From Streptomyces agglomeratus (GTDB lineage: Bacteria; Actinomycetota; Actinomycetes; Streptomycetales; Streptomycetaceae): a stretch of 64,000 bases of DNA. Positions 10,879 to 19,315 of this stretch are shown here, one piece after another. How positions within the stretch are numbered: the first letter of the stretch is position 1; each line of letters starts with the position of its first letter. The stretch covers positions 6,888,501 to 6,952,500 of the forward strand of contig NZ_MEHJ01000001.1 of the NCBI RefSeq assembly GCF_001746415.1, given 5' to 3'. The position numbers and the translations under genes were made by a program. The notes below the pieces were generated by a model, which ran no database searches, was not told the DNA's origin, and saw nothing but the letters and a program-made list of their open reading frames with translations.

Positions 10879-11169
10879 ATGACGACCGTCGATTACGTGT
10901 ACCGCGTGGACGCACCTGCGGGAAGCGCCGGCTGGCGCCCCCTCGGGGCCCGCTACCGGGGCACCATCAGCACCGCCACCCAGCCCGAGGACGCCGAATT
11001 CGTGGCGGCGGTGGTGGTGCGTGACCTTGCGACGGAGTGGGATCACGAGGGGTCGGGCGTCCATCACGTACGTATCTGCGTCTGGCGGGACACCGAGGGC
11101 GTGGGCCCGGAGGACGCCGAGTGCACGGTGGAGGTCCAGCCGGACCTGGACACCCTGCCGGGTGCGTAG
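10879..11169 (+). CDS. Small conserved-looking hypothetical protein
   Basis: A 96-residue acidic protein with no membrane segment or motif that I recognise. It is rich in beta-prone stretches (YRGTISTATQP, EFVAAVVVRDL, VRICVWRD). The ATG at 10879 is chosen because it follows a spacer shared with the divergent oxidoreductase; an upstream in-frame start would run into that gene's 5' end. It lies 19 bases before the YjbQ gene on the same strand, so the two may form a unit. Confidence 0.6.
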   Translation: MTTVDYVYRVDAPAGSAGWRPLGARYRGTISTATQPEDAEFVAAVVVRDLATEWDHEGSGVHHVRICVWRDTEGVGPEDAECTVEVQPDLDTLPGA

Positions 11170-11188
11170 TCGTGTGCATGATGGAGAC

Positions 11189-11611
11189 ATGTCCGACGTC
11201 TTCACCACCCGCATCCTGAACGTCACCACCGGTACGGACGAGACCGTGGCCGACCTGACCCACGACTGCGAGCAGTTCCTCCAGCAGGCCGCGCGAGACA
11301 GGGACGGCCTGCTCAACATCTTCGTCCCGCACGCGACGGCCGGTATCGCGATCCTCGAAACCGGTGCGGGCAGCGACAGCGACCTCCTTGCCGCGCTGCA
11401 CACCCTGCTCCCCGCCGACGATCGCTGGCAGCACCGCCACGGCACCCCCGGGCACGGCCGGGACCACGTACTGCCTGCCCTGATCCCTCCGCACGCGACC
11501 CTGCCCGTGATCGCGGGCCGCCTGGAACTGGGCACCTGGCAGTCCGTCTGCCTGGTCGACACGAACAAGGACAATCCCGACCGCCGTGTGCGGCTGAGCT
11601 TCCTCGGGTGA
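11189..11611 (+). CDS. YjbQ family protein (UPF0047, secondary thiamine-phosphate synthase-like)
   Basis: A 140-residue single-domain protein of the YjbQ fold. The family signature runs from NIFVPHATAGIAILE (residues about 46-60) to HGRDHVLPALIPPHATLPVIAGRLELGTWQSVCLVD. Members show weak thiamine-phosphate synthase activity in vitro, but the cellular role is unclear. The length is normal. The GGAG in ATGGAGACATG precedes the ATG at 11189, and in-frame starts farther upstream lie within the preceding gene. Confidence 0.9.
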   Translation: MSDVFTTRILNVTTGTDETVADLTHDCEQFLQQAARDRDGLLNIFVPHATAGIAILETGAGSDSDLLAALHTLLPADDRWQHRHGTPGHGRDHVLPALIPPHATLPVIAGRLELGTWQSVCLVDTNKDNPDRRVRLSFLG

Positions 11612-11653
11612 AGCGGCAGGCGTGAGCGCCCCGACTCGGGGCAGTCGGTCGGC

Positions 11654-12250
11654 ATGCCTATTCTGAGGAAAGCCGCCCGCCCCCTGCTCGCCTCCGTCTT
11701 CGTCTCGGGCGGGCTCCGTACCCTGCGCGACCCGCGGTCGGTGGCTCCGGCCGCCGACCCGGTCGCCCAGCCCGTGGCGGAGCGGGTCACGCAGCTGCCG
11801 GACGACACGGTGCGGCTCGTACAGATCAACAGCGCCGTCCAGCTGGGAGCGGGCTTCCTGCTCTCCATCGGCCGGTTCCCGCGCGCCTCCGCCCTCGCAC
11901 TGGCCGCGACGCTCGTGCCCACGACGATCGCCGGGCACGCCTGGTGGAAGACCGAGGACCCGGACGAACGGGACCACCAGCGCGTCCAGTTCGTCAAGAA
12001 CCTGTCCCTCTTCGGCGGGCTGCTGCTCGCCGCCGCGGACACGCACGGCAAGCCGTCCCTGGCCTACCGCTCGCGCACGGCGGCGTCGTCCGGCCGGCGC
12101 AGTGCCCGCCGGGCCAAGCGCGATGTGGGCTCGGCCGTCTCCGGCGCTGCGCACAGCGTCCAGTCGGCGGCCGGCTCGGCGGTCTCCGGCGCGGCGCACG
12201 GCGTCCAGTCGGCGGCCGGCTCCGTACGGGACCGGCTCCCGGTCGGCTGA
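11654..12250 (+). CDS. DoxX family membrane protein with repeated C-terminal tail
   Basis: A 198-residue membrane protein. The DoxX domain occupies about residues 1-140, with hydrophobic segments near 5-20, 58-80, 82-100 and 112-128. The tail from about 150 contains two near-identical units of the form GSAVSGAAHSVQSAAG. DoxX proteins are integral membrane proteins linked to redox or sulfur metabolism. The ribosome site is weak. A convergent hairpin follows the stop. Confidence 0.85.
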   Translation: MPILRKAARPLLASVFVSGGLRTLRDPRSVAPAADPVAQPVAERVTQLPDDTVRLVQINSAVQLGAGFLLSIGRFPRASALALAATLVPTTIAGHAWWKTEDPDERDHQRVQFVKNLSLFGGLLLAAADTHGKPSLAYRSRTAASSGRRSARRAKRDVGSAVSGAAHSVQSAAGSAVSGAAHGVQSAAGSVRDRLPVG

Positions 12251-12257
12251 GGGGTAC

Positions 12258-12307
12258 GGGGCGCGGACGGTTCACCCGCCCCCTGCGCGACCGCCGCCGT
12301 CCGCGCC
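12258..12307. terminator. Convergent hairpin between doxX-like and fbpC-like genes
   Basis: A perfect 12-base inverted repeat (GGGCGCGGACGG at 12258-12269 and its complement at 12296-12307) encloses a 26-base loop. It sits between two converging genes and has no T-run. It is probably a bidirectional terminator. Confidence 0.55.
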
Positions 12308-12333
12308 CTTCCCGCCGCCTACCGCTGACCGCG

Positions 12334-13389
12334 TCAGGCGTGCAGCGTCGCCTCGCCCGTGACGTGGACGCCGGTGCGCTCGCCCGGGTGCACGGGTACC
12401 GGTCCGGTGATGCGGACGCCGACCGGGGTTTCCAGTCCGTCCACGGCGACCGTGACCATCGCGTCGTGCCCGTAGTACGCCACGTCGGTCACCGTCCCCC
12501 GGGCGGCCTTCCCGGACTCCCCGGGGCCTCCGGGTTCCGTGAGGCGCAGTTGCTCCGGCCGGAGCAGCACGGTGCCCCCGCCCCGGCTCCCGGCGGCGGC
12601 GAGCGGGAGGCGGCCCAGCGCGGTGTCGGCCGTGGCGCCGCTTTCGTCCGCCGTGCCGGGCAGCAGGACGGCGTCGCCGACGAAGCGGGCCACCCAGGTG
12701 TCGGCGGGCCGGCGGTAGACCTCCTGGGGTGTGTCGCACTGGGCGACCCTCCCGTCCCGTACGACCGCGACCAGGTCCGCCATGGACAGCGCCTCCTGCT
12801 GGTCGTGCGTGACCAGGACGCCGGTGGCGCCGGTGGCGCGCAGGGCGGCCCGTACGTCGGCCCGCACCCCCGCGCGCAGGGCGCTGTCGAGCGCGTTGAA
12901 CGGCTCGTCCAGCAGGACCAGCGCGGGCTCCGGCGCCAGGGCGCGGGCCAGGGCGACGCGTTGCTGCTGTCCGCCGGACAGCTCGTGCGGCATCCGCTCG
13001 CCGTACCCGGCCAGGCCGACGAGGTCGAGCATCTCGTCCGTGCGGCCGCGGCGTTCGGCGCGGTCCCGGCCGGTCAGACCGAAGGCGACATTGCGCGCGA
13101 CGCTCAAGTGCGGGAAGAGCGCGCCCTCCTGGGGCACGATCCCGACCCGGCGGCTCTCCGGAGGCAGATGCGTCCCCGGACCGGCCAGGGTGCGCCCGCC
13201 GACAGCGACGGTGCCCGCGTCCGCCCGCAGAAAGCCGGCGACGACGCGCAGCAGGGTGGTCTTGCCGCAGCCGGAGGGGCCGAGTACGGCGGCCAGCGCG
13301 CCACCGGGGACGTCCAGGTCCAGGCCGTCGAGGACCGTCGAGCCCGGACCGTAGCCCTTGGACACTCCGGTGATCCGCAGGTCGTTCAT
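12334..13389 (-). CDS. fbpC: Ferric iron ABC importer, ATPase subunit
   Basis: A 351-residue ATPase of the FbpC/PotA type. Walker A GPSGCGKTT is near residue 42, signature LSGGQQQR near 142, and Walker B LVLLDEPFNALD near 162. A C-terminal TOBE-like domain (about 240-345) contains LLRPEQLRL. The ATG at 13389 overlaps the stop of the permease by four bases. Upstream in-frame sequence belongs to the permease gene. Together with the next two genes it makes a complete binding-protein-dependent importer, and the iron box upstream of the binding protein supports Fe(III) as substrate. Confidence 0.92.
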   Translation of the reverse strand: MNDLRITGVSKGYGPGSTVLDGLDLDVPGGALAAVLGPSGCGKTTLLRVVAGFLRADAGTVAVGGRTLAGPGTHLPPESRRVGIVPQEGALFPHLSVARNVAFGLTGRDRAERRGRTDEMLDLVGLAGYGERMPHELSGGQQQRVALARALAPEPALVLLDEPFNALDSALRAGVRADVRAALRATGATGVLVTHDQQEALSMADLVAVVRDGRVAQCDTPQEVYRRPADTWVARFVGDAVLLPGTADESGATADTALGRLPLAAAGSRGGGTVLLRPEQLRLTEPGGPGESGKAARGTVTDVAYYGHDAMVTVAVDGLETPVGVRITGPVPVHPGERTGVHVTGEATLHA

Positions 13390-14984
13390 GTGCGGTGCCT
13401 CCCAAGGAGGTACGAGGGGACGGCGGCGAGCAGGATCAGCGCCGCCGCGTACGGTGCGGCGGCGGCGAAGGATCCGGTTCCGGTCTCCGTCCACAGACGG
13501 GTGGCGAGGGTGTCCATGCCGGTGGGGCGCAGGAGCAGCGTCGCCGGCAGTTCCTTCATGCAGACGACGAACGTCAGCGCCGCCCCGGCGGCCACCCCCG
13601 GCGCGGCCAGCGGCACGGTGACCTCCCGCAGCACGCGCAGGGGGCTGCGGCCGAGCGAGCGGGCGACGTCCTCCAGTACCGGCGGGGACTGGAGTACGGC
13701 GGCCCGGGTGCCCGCGACCGCGACCGGCAGGAAGAGTACGGCGTAGGCGCAGACCAGCAACGGGTAGTCCTGGTAGAGCGGTTCGGCGTACCGGACCGCG
13801 AAGAAGACGAGCGACAGCGCGACGGTGATGCCCGGCAGCGCGTGGCCCGCGTACGCGGACTGCTCCAGCAGGTGGGCGGCGCGTCCCCGGTGGCGGGCGG
13901 CGATCACGCCCACGGGCAGGGCGAGCAGCGTCGTCAGCAGCGCGCCGGCGGCCGCGACGCCGAGGGTCGTGCCGGCGGTTTCGAGCAGCCGGGCCGGGTC
14001 CGACGTCGCCGAGTTGCCGACGGCGAGCCAGTACCCGAGCGTGGCCAGCGGCGTGACGACGGCGACGGCGGTGACCGCCGCGCACCAGGCCAGCGCCGGT
14101 ACGCGCCACCGCCCGAGCGGCGCCGCGACGGCGGGCCGCGCGGTGCCGGTTCCCGTCCTCGCGTGGCCCGCGCGCCCGCGCGTGCGCGCCTCGGCGGCGA
14201 CCAGTGCGACGGTCATCACGACGAGTACGACGCTGAGGGCGGCGGCGGGCGTACGGTCGAAACTGGCCCGGTACGAGGTGTAGATGCCGCGCGTGAACGT
14301 GTCGTACCGCATCAGCGACACGGCGCCGAAGTCGGAGAGGACGTAGAGCGCGACCAGCACCGCGCCTCCGGCCGCGGCGGGCCGCACCTGGGGCAGTGTC
14401 ACGCGCCAGAAGGTACGCAGCGCCCCGGTGCCGAGCGACCGGGAGACTTCCTCCTGCGCCGGATCGGCGCCGCGCAGCGAGGCCGTGACGGGCAGGTAGA
14501 CGTACGGGAAGCTCACCAGGGTCAGCGCCAGGGCCGAACCGGTGAAGCCCGCGAGATCCGGGAAGGCGGACAGCCACGCGAAGGCCGCCACATAACTGGG
14601 CACCGCGAGCGGCAGTGTCACCAGCACGGACCAGGCCCGGGCGGCGGGCAGCGCCGTCCGCACGGTCAGCCAGGCCAGCGAAATGCCCAGGAGCAGGCTG
14701 GCCGTGACGACGACGGCGGCGAGGCCGAGGCTCCGGCCGAGCAGTTCCGCCGTGCGCTCGTTCGCCACGACCTGCCAGGCGAACGCGGGACCGCGCTCCA
14801 GGGAGCGGACCGCGAGGTAGCCCAGCGGCAGCAGCGCGAACACGGCCGCCGCGAGGGCGGGAACGACGAGGACGGCGGGCGGGCGGCGCTCGGCGCTCAG
14901 CCGCCCGGCCGGCGCCTGGGGGCCGGACGGGCGGGGCGGGAGGGCGGCCGGTCCCGCCGGTGGGACGGGATCCGGGGCAGGCAT
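13386..14984 (-). CDS. fbpB: Ferric iron ABC importer, double permease
   Basis: A 532-residue integral membrane protein with about twelve hydrophobic segments arranged as two BPD-type halves (about residues 40-270 and 320-530). Each half carries an EAA-like loop; in the second half it is the stretch VLEDVARSLGRSPLRVLREVTVP-like around residue 445. This duplicated architecture is typical of FbpB and ThiP permeases. It follows the binding protein gene by six bases and overlaps fbpC by four, so the three form one operon. Confidence 0.92.
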   Translation of the reverse strand: MPAPDPVPPAGPAALPPRPSGPQAPAGRLSAERRPPAVLVVPALAAAVFALLPLGYLAVRSLERGPAFAWQVVANERTAELLGRSLGLAAVVVTASLLLGISLAWLTVRTALPAARAWSVLVTLPLAVPSYVAAFAWLSAFPDLAGFTGSALALTLVSFPYVYLPVTASLRGADPAQEEVSRSLGTGALRTFWRVTLPQVRPAAAGGAVLVALYVLSDFGAVSLMRYDTFTRGIYTSYRASFDRTPAAALSVVLVVMTVALVAAEARTRGRAGHARTGTGTARPAVAAPLGRWRVPALAWCAAVTAVAVVTPLATLGYWLAVGNSATSDPARLLETAGTTLGVAAAGALLTTLLALPVGVIAARHRGRAAHLLEQSAYAGHALPGITVALSLVFFAVRYAEPLYQDYPLLVCAYAVLFLPVAVAGTRAAVLQSPPVLEDVARSLGRSPLRVLREVTVPLAAPGVAAGAALTFVVCMKELPATLLLRPTGMDTLATRLWTETGTGSFAAAAPYAAALILLAAVPSYLLGRHRT

Positions 14985-14990
14985 GACGGC

Positions 14991-16010
14991 TCAGACCATC
15001 CCGACGTCCTGGAGCATCTTCAGGGTCTCCTGAAGCGATTCCAGCTTGCCGAGGTCGATCTTGGGGGCGTCGAGCGACTCCAGCGCCGGCAGGTCCTTGA
15101 CCGTGCTGGTGACGCCTGCGGCCAGGGGGTATTCCTTGGTGTCGTCGGCGAAGTACTTCTGCGCCTTCTCGGACAGCAGGAAGTCGACTGCCTTCTGCGC
15201 CGCCGCGGTCTGGTCGCTGCTCTTGAGGATGCCGACGCCGGCCGCGTTGACGAGCGAACCCGGGTCACCGCCCGGCAGGAAGTGGATCTTCGCGCCGACC
15301 TTGTCCTCGCCCTTCTCGGCGACCTGCTCGTACCAGTAGTAGTGGTTGACCAGTCCGAGGGCGACCTCGCCCTCACCGACGGCGTCCAGCACCTTGAGGT
15401 TGTTCTCGTACACCTTCGGCTCGTTGGCCTTGAGGCCCTTGAGCCAGGCGCGGGTGGCGTCGTCGCCCTCCAGGACGCGCATGCCGGTGACGAATGCCTG
15501 GAAGGAGGCGTTGGTCGGGACGTACCCGACCTTGCCCTTCCACTCGGGCTTGGTCAGATCGTGCACGCTGTCCGGGACCTTGCTGACCTGACCGGGGTGG
15601 TACGCGAGGACGCGCACGCGCCCCGAGGTGCCCACCCAGTCGCCCGCGCCGCCGCGGAAGGACGGGTCCACCTTGTCCAGCGACGACTCGGGGAGCTTCT
15701 TGAGTAGGCCCTTGGTGGAGAGGGCTCCGAGGGCTCCGGCGTCCTGGGAGAAGAACAGGCCGGCCTTGGTCTTGTCGCCCTCCTCCTGGATCTGGGCGGC
15801 CATTTCGGCGCTGTCGCCGTAACGGACGGCGATCGTCGTGCCGATCGCCTTCTCCATGTCCTCCAGGAGTGGCTTGACCAGGTTCTCGTTGCGGCCGGAG
15901 TAGATCACGAGACCGGCGTCGTCCTCGGGGTTGCCGCAGGCCGCGGCGGTCGCGAGGAGGGTCGCTGCCGCGCACAGCGCGGTGAGGCGTCGGATCAGGG
16001 GGCGTCGCAT
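14991..16010 (-). CDS. fbpA: Ferric iron-binding lipoprotein of the ABC importer
   Basis: A 339-residue extracellular solute-binding protein. The N-terminus has a lipoprotein signal (MRRPLIRRLTALCAAATLL, Cys near residue 26, then GNPEDD). The mature part starts VIYSGRNENLVKPLL, as in FbpA. The double tyrosine in NHYYWYEQ corresponds to the iron-ligand tyrosines of the family. I chose the ATG at 16010 rather than the one at 16034 because AGAAAGG sits six bases before it and the signal peptide then has normal length. An iron box lies 100 bases upstream. Confidence 0.9.
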   Translation of the reverse strand: MRRPLIRRLTALCAAATLLATAAACGNPEDDAGLVIYSGRNENLVKPLLEDMEKAIGTTIAVRYGDSAEMAAQIQEEGDKTKAGLFFSQDAGALGALSTKGLLKKLPESSLDKVDPSFRGGAGDWVGTSGRVRVLAYHPGQVSKVPDSVHDLTKPEWKGKVGYVPTNASFQAFVTGMRVLEGDDATRAWLKGLKANEPKVYENNLKVLDAVGEGEVALGLVNHYYWYEQVAEKGEDKVGAKIHFLPGGDPGSLVNAAGVGILKSSDQTAAAQKAVDFLLSEKAQKYFADDTKEYPLAAGVTSTVKDLPALESLDAPKIDLGKLESLQETLKMLQDVGMV

Positions 16011-16109
16011 GCGAAGCCTTTCTGCATGGCTCACTTGCGCCGCGGATCGCGTCGTCAGGGAGCGAGCGGCGTGGCGGAGCCGCGGGGGAACCTGGGAACG
16101 CCCTATAAA

Positions 16110-16128
16110 TAAGGTAAAGCTAACCTAA
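16110..16128 (-). promoter_or_regulatory. Iron box (DmdR/IdeR-like) for the fbpABC operon
   Basis: TAAGGTAAAGCTAACCTAA matches 16 of 19 bases of the known IdeR/DmdR consensus TTAGGTTAGGCTAACCTAA and is nearly palindromic. It is about 100 bases upstream of fbpA, so the importer should be repressed when iron is plentiful. Confidence 0.85.
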
Positions 16129-16247
16129 ACGTCAAGAGTGATGTACGTAACGTTCTGTCGCTGTCGAGCGGGCGGCGGAGCCGACCTTACCCCGCCTTTA
16201 TCCGCGCACCACAATGGATCACTTGTGACGTTTCTGTGACTATCCAA

Positions 16248-16269
16248 GCAAGTAAGGCTTTCCTAAGAT
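16248..16269 (+). promoter_or_regulatory. Second iron box overlapping a promoter of the fusion gene
   Basis: GCAAGTAAGGCTTTCCTAA at 16248-16266 matches 13 of 19 bases of the IdeR/DmdR consensus, including the GGC and CCTAA core. It is followed by TAAGAT (16264-16269), which fits a -10 element and would place the transcript start at or near the GTG at 16276. There is no ribosome site in that gap, which suggests a leaderless mRNA. It is weaker than the fbp box. Confidence 0.6.
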
Positions 16270-16275
16270 GCGCTC

Positions 16276-18870
16276 GTGAAAGCCCCTTCCGGCCTGCTCC
16301 CAGGCACCAAGAACGTTCCGTTCGCCGACGCCCTCGCGGCCCACGGCGACCGTACGGCCGTCATCACCGCCGACGGCCGGGTGTCCTACCGTGAGCTGGC
16401 CGTACGGGTCGACGCCACGGCCCGCCGCCTCGGTCCGGAGCGGCGCCTGGTCCTGCTCGTCGCCGCCAACACCGTCGACGCCCTCGTCGTGCACCTCGCG
16501 GCCCTGGCCGGCGGACACCCCGTCCTGCTGGTGCCCGGAGACCACCCGGAGGCCGTGCGGTCACTGACCGACGCGTACGACCCGGACGTGGTGGCGCGCC
16601 CGGACGGCGACGGATGGGTGCTCGACGAGCGGCGTGACATCTCCGCGCATACGCTCCACCCCGATCTCGCGCTGCTGCTGAGCACCTCCGGCTCCACCGG
16701 ATCGCCCAAGCTCGTCCGCCTCTCGCACCAGAACGTGCAGGCCAACGCGGAATCCATAGCCGAGTACCTGGACATCCGGGACACCGACCGCGCCGCGACG
16801 ACCCTGCCGATGCACTACTGCTACGGCCTTTCCGTCCTGCACAGCCACCTCCTGCGCGGCGCCGCGGTGATCCTCACCGGCCTCTCGGTCACCGACGCCT
16901 GCTTCTGGGAACTGTTCTGCGACGCCCGCGGAACGACCTTCGCCGGCGTCCCGTACACCTTCGAACTGCTCGACCGCGTCGGCTTCGACGCGATGGAACT
17001 GCCCCACCTGCGCTATGTCACCCAGGCGGGCGGGCGCCTGGCGCCCGCCCGCGTCGCGCGGTACGCCGCGCTGGGCCGCGCGGCCGGCTGGGACCTGTTC
17101 GTCATGTACGGCCAGACCGAGGCGACGGCCCGCATGGCCTACCTGCCGCCGGAGTTCGCGCACACCCGCCCGGAGGCGGCCGGAATCGCCGTCCCCGGCG
17201 GCTCCTTCCGGCTCCAGCCGCTGCCGGACTGGCCGGGCGAGTCGACCGGCGAACTGGTGTACACCGGACCCAACGTGATGCTCGGCTACGCCGAAGGCCC
17301 CGAGGACCTCGCTCTCGGCCGTACGGTCGACGAACTGCACACCGGCGACATCGCCCGGCTCGCCCCCGACGGACTGTACGAACTGGTCGGCCGGCGCAGC
17401 CGGTTCGCGAAGATCCTCGGCCTGCGGATCGACCCGCAGCAGGTGGAGGCGATGCTGGAGAAGCACGGGGTCACCGCCTGCTGCACCGGCGACGACGACG
17501 AGCTGGTCGTGGCCGTCCTGGGCGATCCGGAGGCCGCCGACCCCAACGGAGTGCGGCGGCTGGTGACCGCCGAATGCGGTCTCCCTCCGCGCGCCGTACG
17601 CGTCCGCGTCCTGGCCGAACTCCCCAGGCTCGCCACCGGAAAGGCCGACTACCGGGCGATACGGGAACTGGCCGGGCCCGCGCCCGCGCCGCCCGCCGCC
17701 CCCGCCGAAGCGACGGCGTCCGAGCCGGCCGCCGCCGCTCTGTGCCGCCTGTACGCCCGGATCCTCGACCGGGACGCTGTCACCGAGGACAGCAGCTTCG
17801 TCGGCCTCGGCGGTGATTCCCTGTCGTACGTAGAGATGTCACTGCACCTCGAAGAGGTCCTCGGCGAACTGCCCGACCACTGGCACACGCTGCCCATCCG
17901 TGAACTCCGCGAGCCGTCGGGCCGGCCCGCGGACAAGCGGCGCGGCAGCCGGCGCCGCACGCTGGAGACGAGCGTCGCGCTGCGTGCCGTGGCCATCGTG
18001 CTCATCGTCGGCTCGCACATCCACCTCTTCTGGGTCAAGGGCGGCGCCCACGTGCTGCTCGGCGTCGCGGGGTATAACTTCGCCCGCTTCCACCTCGGCT
18101 GCGCCGACCGCCGCGAGCGGCTGCGGAACATCGGCCGCAGCGTCGCGCGGATCGCCGTGCCGAGCATGGCCTGGCTCGCGCTGATGCTGCTCGTCACCGA
18201 CGACTACGACCTCACCGGTGTCCTGCTGCTCACGAGCCTCCTCGGCCCCAACGACGGCTTCTGGTTCATCGAGGTCCTCCTCTACATGCTGGTCGCGGTG
18301 GCCGCCCTGCTGGCCGTGCCGTGGGTTGACCGCGCCGAGCGGCGCTTCCCGTTCGCGCTGCCCGCCGCCCTCGCGGTCCTGGGCCTGATCGGCCGCTACG
18401 ACCTGTTCGGGCTCGAAGCACGGGTACACGTTCCGCTGGTGGTCACCGTGTTCTGGCTGTTCGCGCTGGGCTGGACCGCGGCCAGGGCCTCCACGGTGGG
18501 TCAGCGGCTGCTCGTGAACGCCGCCGTCCTTGCGACCGTGCCGGGCTTCTTCCCTGGCGAGTTGGCCCGTGAGGTGGTCGTCGTGGTGGGCCTGACCCTG
18601 CTGATCTGGGTCCGTACCGTACCGAGCGTGGCCTGGGTCAACCGTGTCGCGGGCGTCCTCGCGGGCAGTTCGCTCTACATCTATGTGACGCACTGGCAGG
18701 TCTTCCCGCGCCTCGAAGGCATGCCCACCCTGGTTGCGACGCTCGCCTCCCTCCTCGTCGGCATCGCTTACGCCGCGCTGGCGACCCGCGTGATGAGGTG
18801 GCGGCCGTCGCTGCCGGGCTCGCGCGGTACGGCCGCGCGGGCACGCGTGTCCGCACGGCGCGGCGACTAG
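16276..18870 (+). CDS. Adenylation / carrier / acyltransferase-3 membrane fusion protein, iron-box controlled
   Basis: An 864-residue three-part protein. Part 1 (about 1-460) is an AMP-forming ligase: the phosphate loop LLSTSGSTGSPK near 135, MYGQTEA near 276, HTGDIARL near 355, GRRSRFAKILGLRIDP near 373, and the A10-type lysine in LATGKADYR near 454. Part 2 (about 480-550) is a carrier domain with GGDSLSY, in which Ser515 should carry phosphopantetheine. Part 3 (about 565-845) has some ten membrane segments and acyltransferase-3 hallmarks (LRAVAIVLIVGSHIHLF; SLYIYVTHWQVFP). The likely job is to activate a small acid, load it on the built-in carrier and transfer it at the membrane. Substrate and acceptor are unknown. 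It starts with GTG and lacks a ribosome site. It is divergent from the iron importer and shares its iron control. Confidence 0.85.
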   Translation: MKAPSGLLPGTKNVPFADALAAHGDRTAVITADGRVSYRELAVRVDATARRLGPERRLVLLVAANTVDALVVHLAALAGGHPVLLVPGDHPEAVRSLTDAYDPDVVARPDGDGWVLDERRDISAHTLHPDLALLLSTSGSTGSPKLVRLSHQNVQANAESIAEYLDIRDTDRAATTLPMHYCYGLSVLHSHLLRGAAVILTGLSVTDACFWELFCDARGTTFAGVPYTFELLDRVGFDAMELPHLRYVTQAGGRLAPARVARYAALGRAAGWDLFVMYGQTEATARMAYLPPEFAHTRPEAAGIAVPGGSFRLQPLPDWPGESTGELVYTGPNVMLGYAEGPEDLALGRTVDELHTGDIARLAPDGLYELVGRRSRFAKILGLRIDPQQVEAMLEKHGVTACCTGDDDELVVAVLGDPEAADPNGVRRLVTAECGLPPRAVRVRVLAELPRLATGKADYRAIRELAGPAPAPPAAPAEATASEPAAAALCRLYARILDRDAVTEDSSFVGLGGDSLSYVEMSLHLEEVLGELPDHWHTLPIRELREPSGRPADKRRGSRRRTLETSVALRAVAIVLIVGSHIHLFWVKGGAHVLLGVAGYNFARFHLGCADRRERLRNIGRSVARIAVPSMAWLALMLLVTDDYDLTGVLLLTSLLGPNDGFWFIEVLLYMLVAVAALLAVPWVDRAERRFPFALPAALAVLGLIGRYDLFGLEARVHVPLVVTVFWLFALGWTAARASTVGQRLLVNAAVLATVPGFFPGELAREVVVVVGLTLLIWVRTVPSVAWVNRVAGVLAGSSLYIYVTHWQVFPRLEGMPTLVATLASLLVGIAYAALATRVMRWRPSLPGSRGTAARARVSARRGD

Positions 18871-19075
18871 CGCACGGCTGCGGTACTGCGCGACCGGCCG
18901 TACGCCGTCGTCACCCTCCTCAACGCGGTCCTGCTGCTGCGGATGCCGCTGCTCAGCCTCGGCATTCCTCTATGGGTTACGGAACGCACGCAGGCGCCGC
19001 AGTGGCTGGTGTCGGCGCTGTTCGTGCTGAACACGCTCGCGGTGACGTCCCTCCGGGTACGTACGGCCCGCCGGC
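18871..19075 (+). pseudogene. MFS transporter remnant (C-proximal fragment)
   Basis: Directly after the stop of the fusion gene, and in the same frame, about 65 codons read RTAAVLRDRPYAVVTLLNAV, then a helix with SLGIPLWVTERTQAPQWLVS, then ALFVLNTLAV. This pattern (DRPYA..TLLN, PLW..ERT.AP, LFVLNTL) is what I know from actinobacterial MFS exporters at the start of their second half. There is no start codon, and the similarity stops near 19075. I read it as the decayed remnant of an exporter that once followed the fusion gene. Confidence 0.6.
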
Positions 19076-19315
19076 GCGCCTCGCCGAGAGGTCCAGGCTC
19101 TCCGGCACGGCGATGCCGGGCGCGGCGCTGCCCGCGCGCCGGGGCGCGGAGGCCATGCCGGTTCGGTCCTGAACGCCCGCTGTCCGGCCGGACCGGGCCC
19201 GCCGGGGCCGAACCCCGGCACGGGGCGAATCCGGACATTCAGGAATGGCACCGCCCCGGCTGGGGACCCGCAGAGCGAGAGAGACCGAGCGGCGAAGAGC
19301 GGCGAGGAGAGAGCG
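19076..19315. other. Non-coding spacer after the MFS remnant
   Basis: About 240 bases without a supportable gene. Frames here are Arg/Pro/Gly-rich and look like out-of-frame GC-rich sequence. The only useful element is the purine-rich GGCGAGGAGAGAGCG just before the ATG at 19316, which serves as ribosome site. No clear -10/-35 pair is visible. Confidence 0.5.
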
